Assembly: GCA_947377705.1 (NCBI GenBank)
Contig: CANCGU010000101.1
Coordinates: 1-9,111 of the forward strand
From: Comamonadaceae bacterium
GTDB taxonomy: Bacteria; Pseudomonadota; Gammaproteobacteria; Burkholderiales; Burkholderiaceae
Length of the DNA: 9,111 bases
Reading direction: 5' to 3'
The notes beneath the pieces are model-generated. The model saw nothing but the letters and a program-made list of their open reading frames with translations. It was not told the DNA's origin and ran no database searches. How positions within the stretch are numbered: position 1 is the first letter of the stretch; every line of letters begins with the position of its first letter. The position numbers were made by a program, and so were the translations under genes. Below are positions 1-6,035 of the stretch, one piece after another.

Positions 1-348
1 AAGCAAGCCGTTCAAGAGATTTCTGTCGATCAAGCTGTCATGGCCATTCAGTCGTGTGACGTGCTGATTGATGTGCGTGAAACCGAAGAATACTTGGCGG
101 GGCATTTGCCTGGCGCCATGCACATGTCGCGCGGCATGTTGGAATTCAAGATGGCGGGTAACCCCAAGATGCAATCGCGTGACCTGAACATCGTGCTGTA
201 TTGCAAAACCAGTGGCCGTGCGGCTTTGAGCGCTAAGTCACTTGCTGAGATGGGCTACACCCACATCCAATCCATCGCTGGGGGTATTGATGCTTGGGTG
301 GCTGCAGGGCACGACGTGTTCAAGCCTGCACAGCCTTTATTTGAATAA
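1..348 (+). CDS. Rhodanese-like sulfurtransferase domain protein (5' end outside window)
   Basis: Single-domain rhodanese, a family that moves sulfane sulfur through a persulfide on an active-site cysteine. The frame is open from base 1, and the codons before the first in-window ATG (40) read as plausible rhodanese sequence (KQAVQEISVDQAV), so the gene very likely starts before the window. Numbering from that ATG, the sequence shows the DVRE segment at 11-14, the GHLPGA segment at 21-26 and the active-site loop C55-K-T-S-G-R60 followed by a helix. The loop fits CxxxxR. Only one domain is present, as in GlpE- or PspE-type proteins. The gene ends 15 bp before the OsmC-like gene, with no terminator between, so it probably heads a co-transcribed redox cluster. 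The physiological substrate cannot be told from sequence. Confidence 0.9.
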   Translation, partial: KQAVQEISVDQAVMAIQSCDVLIDVRETEEYLAGHLPGAMHMSRGMLEFKMAGNPKMQSRDLNIVLYCKTSGRAALSAKSLAEMGYTHIQSIAGGIDAWVAAGHDVFKPAQPLFE

Positions 349-363
349 ATCAAGGAAAAGCCT

Positions 364-810
364 ATGTCAGGAAAAACTATACGCGTTGAGCTATCGCAAC
401 GGCATGATTACCGGTTCGACATAGTATTTGGCGACGCAATGCCCGTGCTCACCAGCGACGAGCCCGCTCCCTTGGGAACAGGCTTAGGCCCATCGCCGGT
501 GCAAATGCTTTGCGCAGCGGTGGGGAACTGTTTGTCTGACTCCTTGTTGTTTGCGTTTCGCAAATTCAAACAAGAACCCAGCCCTTTGCAATCTGTGGTT
601 ACGGCTGAAATTGGACGTAACGATGACAACCGTTTACGGGTGTTGCACATGAATGCGCAAATTCGCATGGGTGTGCTGGTCGCGTCGCTAGAACAGGTGG
701 ACCACGTGTTGGCACAGTTTGAAGAGTTTTGCACGGTCACGCAAAGCGTGCGTCAAGGTATTCCCATCACGGTGGAAGTGTTTGACAGCGCTGGGCAGCA
801 ATTGAAGTAA
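364..810 (+). CDS. OsmC family peroxiredoxin-like protein
   Basis: 148-residue protein of the OsmC/Ohr superfamily, whose members reduce organic or inorganic peroxides with two conserved cysteines. C56 lies in a GPSP...AAVGNCLSDSL segment and C123 in an FEEFCTVTQSVR segment near the C-terminus; these are the usual places for the peroxidatic and resolving cysteines. The length matches the family norm of about 140 residues. The ATG follows a purine-rich AAGGAAAA Shine-Dalgarno sequence. It sits 15 bp after the rhodanese gene and 19 bp before the AhpD-like gene, so the three are probably one transcript. The family is clear, but OsmC versus Ohr versus YhfA-like subgroup cannot be fixed by eye. 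Confidence 0.88.
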   Translation: MSGKTIRVELSQRHDYRFDIVFGDAMPVLTSDEPAPLGTGLGPSPVQMLCAAVGNCLSDSLLFAFRKFKQEPSPLQSVVTAEIGRNDDNRLRVLHMNAQIRMGVLVASLEQVDHVLAQFEEFCTVTQSVRQGIPITVEVFDSAGQQLK

Positions 811-829
811 TTTTGAGAGGGCACACACC

Positions 830-1171
830 ATGAGTACGTTTGATCATGCCAACTTGATGCAAGGCATCAACGAGTGTTTGACGCCATTTCGTAAATCGCA
901 ATCTGAAGCCATGCAAGGCTTTGGGCAGCTCGCAAAAGCATCAATGGCTGAGGGCGCGATCAGCGCCAAAAACAAAGAGCTGATCGCTTTGGCTATTGGT
1001 ATCACGCAGCACTGCTCTGGTTGCGTGGCATTTCATGTGAAGGCGTTGCGTAAATTGGGTTGTACCCGCGAAGAGCTAGAAGAGATGTTGACCATCTGCG
1101 TGTACATGGGCGGTGGCCCTGCGTTGATGTATTCGGCCGAAGCCCTCAAGGCTTGGGACACATTGGCTTAA
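830..1171 (+). CDS. Carboxymuconolactone decarboxylase / AhpD-like protein
   Basis: 113-residue all-helical protein of the CMD/AhpD family. It has the redox motif C62-S-G-C65 followed by H69, in a QHCSGCVAFH segment, with an upstream acidic residue E50. This is the ExxxxxCxxCxxxH pattern seen in AhpD-like proteins, where the CxxC acts as a thiol-disulfide or alkylhydroperoxidase site. True carboxymuconolactone decarboxylases lack this CxxC, so a redox role is more likely than a part in aromatic breakdown. A GAGAGG ribosome-binding site (815-820) precedes the ATG. It sits between an OsmC-like peroxidase and CcoG, which supports a role in thiol or peroxide handling. Partner and reductant are unknown. 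Confidence 0.87.
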   Translation: MSTFDHANLMQGINECLTPFRKSQSEAMQGFGQLAKASMAEGAISAKNKELIALAIGITQHCSGCVAFHVKALRKLGCTREELEEMLTICVYMGGGPALMYSAEALKAWDTLA

Positions 1172-1196
1172 TTTTTAAATATCACGATTGACTTCT

Positions 1197-2639
1197 ATGA
1201 CCACCGAAAACCAAGAACTTAAAAAAGTCATTCCCATTCAAGCTGTGCCAGCGGACGAGAGCGAAGAAATGGTGTCGCTCTACGCGGCAGCTAAAAAAAT
1301 CTACCCGCGTTCGGTCGAAGGCATATTTGCCTATTGGCGTTGGGTCACGGTGGCCATCACGCAAATTGTTTTTTACGGTTTGCCCTGGGTGGAGTGGGGC
1401 ACTCGTCAAGCGGTGTTGTTTGACTTAGAAGCTCGCCGTTTTTACATCTTTGGTTTGGTGTTGTACCCACAAGACTTTATTTACTTGACGGGCTTATTGG
1501 TCATCTCAGCGTTGTCGCTGTTCTTATTCACCGCGGTGGCGGGTCGTTTGTGGTGCGGCTATGCTTGTCCACAAACGGTGTACAGCGAAATTTTCTTGTG
1601 GGTAGAACGCAAGATCGAGGGCGATCGCTCGGCGCGCATGCGTTTGGATGATGCAGAATTCTCTGTGAAGAAGCTGAGCAAGAAAGTCTACAAACACACG
1701 GCGTGGATTGTGTTGTCTTTGTGGACTGGCTTTACCTTTGTCTGTTACTTCACGCCCATTCAAGAATTGTTGGCAACAGCTATTACTTGGAGCTTTGGCC
1801 CTTGGCAAGCCTTCTGGGTGTTCTTCTACGCATTCGCTACCTACGGCAATGCAGGCTTTATGCGCGAACAAGTGTGTAAATACATGTGCCCGTATGCACG
1901 TTTCCAAAGCGCCATGTTTGACCACGACACCCTCATCGTGACCTATGACGTTGAACGCGGCGAGCCACGCGGTGCTCGTTCTAAGAAAACAGATTTGGTG
2001 GCTGCCAACTTAGGCTCGTGTGTTGATTGTTCTCTCTGCGTTCAGGTGTGCCCTACAGGCATTGATATTCGCAATGGCTTGCAATACGAGTGCATTGGCT
2101 GCGGCGCATGTGCTGACGTGTGTGACACGGTGATGGACAAGTTGGGCTACGCCAAAGGGTTGGTGCGCTACACCACGCAAAACGCGATGGAAAACAAGTG
2201 GACCACCAAACAAACGCTGATGCGTGTGCTGCGTCCACGTGTGTTGGTGTACACGTCTATCTTGATGGCGCTCATCATTTCTGTGGGGGTGTCTTTGGCC
2301 ATGCGTACGCCGTTCAAGGTGGACGTGGTGCGTGACCGTGCAACCTTGGCTCGCATCACAGAAAACGGTGGAATTGAAAACATCTATCGCTTGCAAGTGA
2401 TGAACGCCTCCGAGGTCGATAAGACTTACCAAGTGTCAGTGGACGGCATGAAAGACATTGCCATCACCACCGACGCACAAGTGAAGGTGGCTGCAGCCCA
2501 AGCCCATTGGGTGGTGTTGAGTGTGAGCATTCCTTATGGTTCGGCAGATGCGGGTTCTCACAAAATTACCTTCGATATCAAGGACACCTCTGGCAGCGAT
2601 GTGATTCACGAGAAGTCCGTCTTCTTGGTGCCGCGTTAA
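1197..2639 (+). CDS. ccoG: Cytochrome c oxidase accessory protein CcoG (FixG/RdxA family)
   Basis: Membrane iron-sulfur protein needed for assembly of cbb3-type cytochrome oxidase; the family is linked to copper delivery or reduction for that enzyme. About 480 residues, the usual length. Numbering from the ATG: hydrophobic segments lie near 45-64, 85-115, 168-188, 203-222 and 350-368. Cysteine pairs occur at 120/124 (CGYACP) and 227/231 (CKYMCP). Two ferredoxin-type clusters are CxxCxxCxxxCP at 275-285 and CxxCxxCxxxC at 299-309. A soluble C-terminal domain of about 110 residues matches the Ig-like FixG C-terminus. The start is uncertain: an in-frame TTG at 1188 would add three residues, and neither start has a strong Shine-Dalgarno. 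The gene lies 25 bp after the AhpD-like gene and ends at a terminator. No ccoNOP or ccoHIS genes are in the window. Confidence 0.95.
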   Translation: MTTENQELKKVIPIQAVPADESEEMVSLYAAAKKIYPRSVEGIFAYWRWVTVAITQIVFYGLPWVEWGTRQAVLFDLEARRFYIFGLVLYPQDFIYLTGLLVISALSLFLFTAVAGRLWCGYACPQTVYSEIFLWVERKIEGDRSARMRLDDAEFSVKKLSKKVYKHTAWIVLSLWTGFTFVCYFTPIQELLATAITWSFGPWQAFWVFFYAFATYGNAGFMREQVCKYMCPYARFQSAMFDHDTLIVTYDVERGEPRGARSKKTDLVAANLGSCVDCSLCVQVCPTGIDIRNGLQYECIGCGACADVCDTVMDKLGYAKGLVRYTTQNAMENKWTTKQTLMRVLRPRVLVYTSILMALIISVGVSLAMRTPFKVDVVRDRATLARITENGGIENIYRLQVMNASEVDKTYQVSVDGMKDIAITTDAQVKVAAAQAHWVVLSVSIPYGSADAGSHKITFDIKDTSGSDVIHEKSVFLVPR

Positions 2640-2654
2640 AACGGTTAACTGTTG

Positions 2655-2684
2655 AAGCAGGGCCTGATGGCCCTGTTTCTTTTT
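2655..2684 (+). terminator. Intrinsic terminator after ccoG
   Basis: Perfect stem CAGGGCC (2658-2664), loop TGAT, GGCCCTG (2669-2675). It can be extended by a G-T pair and two A-T pairs to ten base pairs (2655-2664 with 2669-2678). The T-rich tail CTTTTT follows at 2679-2684. It starts 15 bp after the ccoG stop codon, as expected for a Rho-independent terminator closing the cluster. It lies only 17 bp before the start of the next gene on the same strand. Confidence 0.85.
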
Positions 2685-2700
2685 GACATTTCTATTGCCT

Positions 2701-3630
2701 ATGACATCTCCACCTTCGACTGCTTTGCACTGGCGCATGCTGGTGCAGATGACGCGCCCCGGCTTTTTGGTCATCACGGCCGTGGCGTGTGTGTTGGGTA
2801 CTGTGGTGGCTGCGGCATGTGGGCACGGCCCCAACATGTGGACCGCGCTGGCCACCTTGGTGTTGGCCTTGTTGATGCACGCCGCCGCCAATGTGATCAA
2901 TGATTACCACGATGCCCTCAACGGCGCAGATGATGCCAACACGCAAGGCCTGTTTCCTTTCACCGGTGGTGCACGTCTGATTCAAAACGGCCATGTCAGC
3001 GTGCAAGACACGCACGACTTGGCTAAGGCTCTGTTCGTGTTTCTGATTCCTTGCGGGGCGTTGCTGGCGGTGAAGACGGGTGGAGGTTTGGTGGTGTTGG
3101 GGTTGGCAGGCATGTTGCTGGGATGGTGCTACTCAGCGCCACCGCTTGCTTTAATGAAGCGTGGTTTGGGCGAGGCCACGGTGGCGTTGACTTGGGGCTT
3201 GGTGGTTGTGGGCGCTGACTATGTGCAACGTGGCCAGTTCTTTGTGATTCCTGTAGCCGTTGCGCTGAGCTTTGCGCTGTTGGTGGGCAACATCTTGGTC
3301 ATTAATGGTTTTCCAGATGCGGTAGCAGACGCGCAAGTGGGCAAGCGCACGCTGGTGGTACGTTTGGGTACACGCCGCGTCGCTTGGCTGTATTTGCTTG
3401 TTGCCTTGCTTGCGCATGCGTGGCTTGCTGCAGGTGTGTGGCTTTTTATTCACCCCGAGCCTGCGCTGTGGGGTTTAGTGTCAATGCCCTTATCGGTTTG
3501 GGCTTTTGTGCTTTTGCTTAAAAATGCAGATCAACCCGTACGTTTGGCCTTTGCCATTGTTTTGACCATCGCTGCTGCTGTGGTGCATGGTTTGGCCATT
3601 TCGGCTGGATTGCTCACTTTGATTTTTTAG
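2701..3630 (+). CDS. UbiA/MenA-type prenyltransferase (integral membrane)
   Basis: 309-residue integral membrane protein of the UbiA superfamily, which attaches polyprenyl chains to aromatic acceptors. The first aspartate motif is N67-D-x-x-D71 with D77 (NDYHDALNGAD). The second is N202-G-F-P-D206...D210, followed by VGKRTL. A conserved YSAPPLALMKRGLGE stretch lies between them, and about eight to nine hydrophobic segments cover the rest. The motifs resemble MenA-like 1,4-dihydroxy-2-naphthoate prenyltransferases more than heme O synthase, but the acceptor cannot be assigned because no other men genes are in view. The start is ATG 2701. An in-frame TTG at 2683 lies inside the terminator tail. 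There is no convincing Shine-Dalgarno at either. It is followed 7 bp later by an MFS gene, probably one unit. Confidence 0.85.
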   Translation: MTSPPSTALHWRMLVQMTRPGFLVITAVACVLGTVVAAACGHGPNMWTALATLVLALLMHAAANVINDYHDALNGADDANTQGLFPFTGGARLIQNGHVSVQDTHDLAKALFVFLIPCGALLAVKTGGGLVVLGLAGMLLGWCYSAPPLALMKRGLGEATVALTWGLVVVGADYVQRGQFFVIPVAVALSFALLVGNILVINGFPDAVADAQVGKRTLVVRLGTRRVAWLYLLVALLAHAWLAAGVWLFIHPEPALWGLVSMPLSVWAFVLLLKNADQPVRLAFAIVLTIAAAVVHGLAISAGLLTLIF

Positions 3631-3637
3631 GTCTTGT

Positions 3638-4804
3638 ATGAACCGTCATCTAGTTTTGTTGTGTATCGCGCAGGGCTTGTTCCTGACCAACAACGTCACC
3701 TTCATTGCCATCAATGGCTTGGTGGGTTTGAGCTTGGCGCCTGTCGCATGGATGGCCACATTGCCTGTCATGGGCTATGTGGTGGGTGGCGCACTCAGCA
3801 CCGGCTTGGTGGCCAAATCACAGCAGCGTTTTGGGCGCAAGGGCTCGTTTCAGTTGGGGCTGTTGGTGGCCTTGTTGTCCGCAGCCTTGGGCGCGTTTGC
3901 CGTGCTGACGCAATCGTTTTGGTTGTTGGTCATGGCCACAGTAGTAGCGGGTTACTACAGCGCCAATGGACAGTTGTATCGCTTTGCAGCGGCTGAGCTG
4001 TGCAAGCCTGACTACCGTGAGAAGGCGGTGTCGTTGGTGATGGCCGGCGGTTTGATTGGCGCGATCATTGGCCCCAATTTGGCCATTCAAACCAAGAATT
4101 TATTCGGCATGCCGTTTGCCGGCGCCTATGTGGCCTTGATGGTGGTGGCTGTGTTGTCGATGGCGGTGATGAGCAAGATTGAATTTCCACCTGCACCCGT
4201 GGTCAAAGCCGATGAGGCAGGTGGCCGCCCCTTGGGTGAGATCATGCGTCAGCCTGTGTTCTTCATTGCGGCCTTGGCGGCAGCCTTGGGTTATGGCGTG
4301 ATGAACTTGTTGATGGCCGCCACGCCATTGGCCATGCAAGTGTGTGGGTTCCCCTTTGAAGACACGGCTTGGGTGTTGCAGTGGCACGTGATTGGCATGT
4401 TTGCGCCCGGTTTTGTGACGGGCCATCTCATCAAACGGTTTGGTGTGCTGACCATCATGGGTGTGGGCGTGTTGCTCAACATTGGGTGCATCGCCGTGGC
4501 TTTGTCGGGTGTGGACTTGCACCAGTTTTTATTTGCGCTTTTGATGTTGGGCGTAGGTTGGAACTTTTTGTTCACAGGCAGTACCACCTTGTCCATGCAG
4601 GCTTACACACCGAAAGAGAAAAACCGTGCCCAAGCCGCCATCAACTTTTGCGTGTTTGCCACCATGGCTTTCACCTCATTTGCCTCAGGCGCTTTGGTCA
4701 CCACGCAAGGTTGGGCTTGGCTTAACTGGGGCTCATTGGTGCCGGTGCTCATCACAGGCGGTGGCCTGTTGTGGTTGGCGCGTAAAAAAGCCCCAGCCGC
4801 TTGA
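3638..4804 (+). CDS. Major facilitator superfamily transporter
   Basis: 388-residue inner-membrane protein with about twelve hydrophobic segments in two halves, the normal size for the major facilitator superfamily. The loop between segments 2 and 3 carries a degenerate motif A (Q-R64-F-G-R67-K68-G), and a WHVIGMFAPGFVTGHLIKRFG stretch (249-269) gives the matching loop in the second half. A charged linker at about 180-205 separates the halves. ATG 3638 is 7 bp after the prenyltransferase stop, with a weak AGG overlapping that stop codon, so translation is probably coupled. The substrate is unknown; efflux or uptake of a small metabolite fits equally. This is the last gene of the conserved-looking left half. 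Confidence 0.9.
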   Translation: MNRHLVLLCIAQGLFLTNNVTFIAINGLVGLSLAPVAWMATLPVMGYVVGGALSTGLVAKSQQRFGRKGSFQLGLLVALLSAALGAFAVLTQSFWLLVMATVVAGYYSANGQLYRFAAAELCKPDYREKAVSLVMAGGLIGAIIGPNLAIQTKNLFGMPFAGAYVALMVVAVLSMAVMSKIEFPPAPVVKADEAGGRPLGEIMRQPVFFIAALAAALGYGVMNLLMAATPLAMQVCGFPFEDTAWVLQWHVIGMFAPGFVTGHLIKRFGVLTIMGVGVLLNIGCIAVALSGVDLHQFLFALLMLGVGWNFLFTGSTTLSMQAYTPKEKNRAQAAINFCVFATMAFTSFASGALVTTQGWAWLNWGSLVPVLITGGGLLWLARKKAPAA

Positions 4805-4822
4805 AAGCGCTGATGCTCTGAA

Positions 4823-4850
4823 AGAGGGCGCGGGTTATTGTGCGTGCTCT
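4823..4850. terminator. Possible weak bidirectional terminator between convergent genes
   Basis: AGAGGGCGC (4823-4831) can pair with GCGTGCTCT (4842-4850) through nine positions, with one mismatch and one G-T wobble, closing a ten-base loop. It lies in the 77 bp between the converging MFS and recombinase genes, where both transcripts should end. The + strand tail (TCTTCGG) and - strand tail (TTTCAG) are poor U tracts, so the call is tentative. Confidence 0.25.
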
Positions 4851-4881
4851 TCTTCGGCTGGTTGACTCTCCCACATCTAGA

Positions 4882-5454
4882 TCAAACTAATTCAACTACT
4901 GCGCGAAGCTGAGTTGGGCTGCTGTAAAGATAGGTCGCGGTAGTTTGGATACTGCGATGGCCTGCTAGCGTTTTGAGCAAGTGGATAGCAGTGCCTTTGT
5001 TTGCAAGGTTTGTTAAGAACGTTCTGCGCCCGCTGTGGCTGCTAGCTCCCTCTAGTCCTGCACCTTCGTAGAGCAATGCAATTGTTTGTGACAAGCTATT
5101 TGCGCTAAATCCATTTTTGACGCTTTTTTGGCTTGCAAAGAATGGATAACTGCGATCCACGCACTTGGCTTGTTCTGCGTAAGCTTGCAATTCTGATTTC
5201 AGCTTTGCACTGACAAACACTGTACGAGCATGACGACCTTTAGTCATGTCGGGCAACAAGCGGATCTCATCTTTTACTTGCCCATCTGTCGTTGTGACAT
5301 CACTCCAGCGTAAGCAAGCAACTTCACCAATCCTTAAACCCGCCCAGTGCGTAAGCAACATCATGCTTCTGTTACGAGCTGCGTACTTACGCGTGTTGAT
5401 GTAGTTCAGTAGTTGATCCAGTTCTGATGCTGTAAGTGTTTTTGCCTGTGCCAT
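4882..5454 (-). CDS. Small tyrosine recombinase / site-specific integrase, catalytic domain only
   Basis: 190-residue tyrosine recombinase. All catalytic residues can be placed: R41 in AGLRIGEVACLRW, K72 in the beta-hairpin MTKGRHARTV, H140-x-x-R143 in SHSGRRTF, H166 in AGHRSIQTT, and the nucleophile Y175 nine residues later. The protein begins just before the catalytic domain, so the usual SAM-like N-terminal core-binding domain (about 100 residues) is absent. The size resembles FimB/FimE-type invertases or small plasmid/island recombinases more than XerC/D or phage integrases. It is not obviously a fragment: the ATG has a strong GGGAGAG ribosome-binding site (5460-5466 on the plus strand), and the ORF is intact to the stop. 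It lies convergent to the MFS gene, at the point where base composition changes, and its upstream side faces a repeat-rich non-coding region that may hold its target site. Confidence 0.92.
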   Translation of the reverse strand: MAQAKTLTASELDQLLNYINTRKYAARNRSMMLLTHWAGLRIGEVACLRWSDVTTTDGQVKDEIRLLPDMTKGRHARTVFVSAKLKSELQAYAEQAKCVDRSYPFFASQKSVKNGFSANSLSQTIALLYEGAGLEGASSHSGRRTFLTNLANKGTAIHLLKTLAGHRSIQTTATYLYSSPTQLRAVVELV

Positions 5455-5575
5455 TTCGTCTCTCCCAAATCATGTGTTTGCGTTAATTGCATTGTGTTTT
5501 CATATATTTATCTGGACAACCTGAGTCCTGCCAAAGTGACGGGTTTCTGGACTGGAGCAGGGTAGATTGAATTGG

Positions 5576-5605
5576 CTGTGGATAACTTTTCCACGGTTTT
5601 TTTCT
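5576..5605 (+). terminator. Terminator-like hairpin built on DnaA box 1
   Basis: CTGTGGA (5576-5582) pairs with TCCACGG (5590-5596) through seven positions including one T-G wobble. The loop is TAACTTT, and a run of seven T followed by CTT (5597-5606) comes directly after. This is the form of a Rho-independent terminator for + strand transcription. No + strand gene lies just upstream; it could stop antisense read-through from the MFS side or a small RNA. Confidence 0.45.
5577..5585 (-). promoter_or_regulatory. DnaA box 1 (perfect consensus)
   Basis: TGTGGATAA on the plus strand is the exact complement of the DnaA consensus TTATCCACA. It is part of an 11-bp sequence CTGTGGATAAC (5576-5586) repeated identically at 5685-5695. 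Whether DnaA binds here is inferred from the consensus only. Confidence 0.6.
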
Positions 5606-5685
5606 TCAATGATTTCAACGCTCAAACCTAAGAATCTATGAAAAGCTAACTTTTTCGTGATTTTTCTTGGATAACTTGTGCGAGC

Positions 5686-5694
5686 TGTGGATAA
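5686..5694 (-). promoter_or_regulatory. DnaA box 2 (perfect consensus)
   Basis: A second exact TGTGGATAA, in the same orientation and 109 bp from box 1. A weaker match, CTTGGATAA (5666-5674), lies 20 bp before it. The stretch between the two perfect boxes is AT-rich, as in duplex-unwinding regions of replication origins, but no replication initiator gene is present in the window. Confidence 0.6.
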
Positions 5695-5713
5695 CCAGAG
5701 CAGATTGAATAGC

Positions 5714-5788
5714 AAGCCCTACAAGCGCTGATCTGGATTCTCAGCACTCAAAGCATTCGGGCGGGCAAATCGAAGCGCTACAGGGCTT
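5714..5788. repeat. Interrupted inverted repeat AAGCCCT-n3-AGCGCT / AGCGCT-n2-AGGGCTT
   Basis: Left arm AAGCCCT (5714-5720) plus AGCGCT (5724-5729). Right arm AGCGCT (5774-5779) plus AGGGCTT (5782-5788). Thirteen paired positions with a 3-versus-2 base inner gap, around a 44-bp centre that holds its own short hairpin GCTGA/TCAGC (5727-5731, 5741-5745). Suited to a recombinase or regulator site, or to a folded RNA. Confidence 0.5.
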
Positions 5789-5862
5789 TTAAATGCGTCG
5801 GATTTTGCTGTTTGCAGCTGAAATTTATGCGAGTAGTGTGGTTTGTATCTGCAGCCCGAATG
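5754..5862. repeat. Perfect 9-bp inverted repeat CATTCGGGC / GCCCGAATG
   Basis: CATTCGGGC at 5754-5762 and its exact complement GCCCGAATG at 5854-5862, with 91 bp between. The left arm lies inside the larger inverted repeat 5714-5788, so the two overlap. A 9-bp pair in about 580 bp is not far from chance, so the repeat is certain but its meaning is not. Confidence 0.4.
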
Positions 5863-5940
5863 GGTCCTGTAGATCTGAATTTCTGCGCTGCGGATTTTTT
5901 AGGTGGGGTACTTATCAAATGACCATGGTGATTTTTACTC

Positions 5941-5967
5941 GGTACCCGTCCAAGTTATCGGGTTACC
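5941..5967. repeat. Hairpin-forming inverted repeat GGTACCCG / CGGGTTACC
   Basis: GGTACCCG (5941-5948) and CGGGTTACC (5959-5967) pair over eight positions with one bulged base, around the ten-base loop TCCAAGTTAT. It lies about 70 bp before the 91-residue protein gene, so it could be an operator or leader hairpin of that unit. There is no T run, so it is not a terminator. Confidence 0.4.
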
Positions 5968-6035
5968 AAATGTCGGTTGTCCATCTGCGCATCTGAAAAC
6001 AAACTGTAGTTACACAAACAGCAGAGGACATTCAA

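Larger units (their letters stand above)
5455..6035. other. Long non-coding region rich in DnaA boxes and inverted repeats
   Basis: About 580 bp between the divergent recombinase and the 91-residue protein gene. The open frames inside it (5500-5715 on -, 5793-5996 on +) lack ribosome-binding sites and give unconvincing proteins. It contains two perfect TGTGGATAA boxes, an AT-rich segment with T5-T7 runs (5597-5675), a 9-bp direct repeat AGATTGAAT (5564-5572, 5702-5710) and several inverted repeats, listed separately. It should also hold the promoters for both flanking genes, but I could not pick a convincing -35/-10 pair for either. Origin-like, DnaA-titrating and recombination-site roles are all possible. 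Confidence 0.6.

Noticed and set aside
1181..1193. Possible FNR/Anr box before ccoG (ATATCACGATTGA)
   Set aside because: The half sites do not fit TTGAT-N4-ATCAA in orientation or spacing.
2683..2705. TTGACA as a -35 element for the prenyltransferase gene
   Set aside because: No -10 hexamer at 16-18 bp before the start; the TTGACA overlaps the terminator tail.
2436..2900. Long antisense open frames opposite ccoG and the prenyltransferase, and similar ones opposite the MFS gene
   Set aside because: Shadows of well-supported genes; low-complexity His/Arg-rich or otherwise unnatural translations without ribosome-binding sites.
5500..5715. 71-codon open frame on the - strand upstream of the recombinase
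   Set aside because: No ribosome-binding site, it runs through both DnaA boxes and the hairpin, and the protein has no recognisable features.
5793..5996. 67-codon open frame on the + strand in the repeat region
   Set aside because: No Shine-Dalgarno, odd composition, overlaps inverted repeats; more likely a chance open frame.
5977..6035. TTGTCC as -35 for the 6036 gene, and a similar TTGTCC upstream of the recombinase
   Set aside because: The -10 sequences at the right distance (CAAACT, CACAAT) are too weak to call a promoter.
5455..6035. CRISPR array, tRNA or plasmid iterons in the non-coding region
   Set aside because: No regularly spaced repeats, no cloverleaf, and no tandem iterons beyond the two DnaA boxes.
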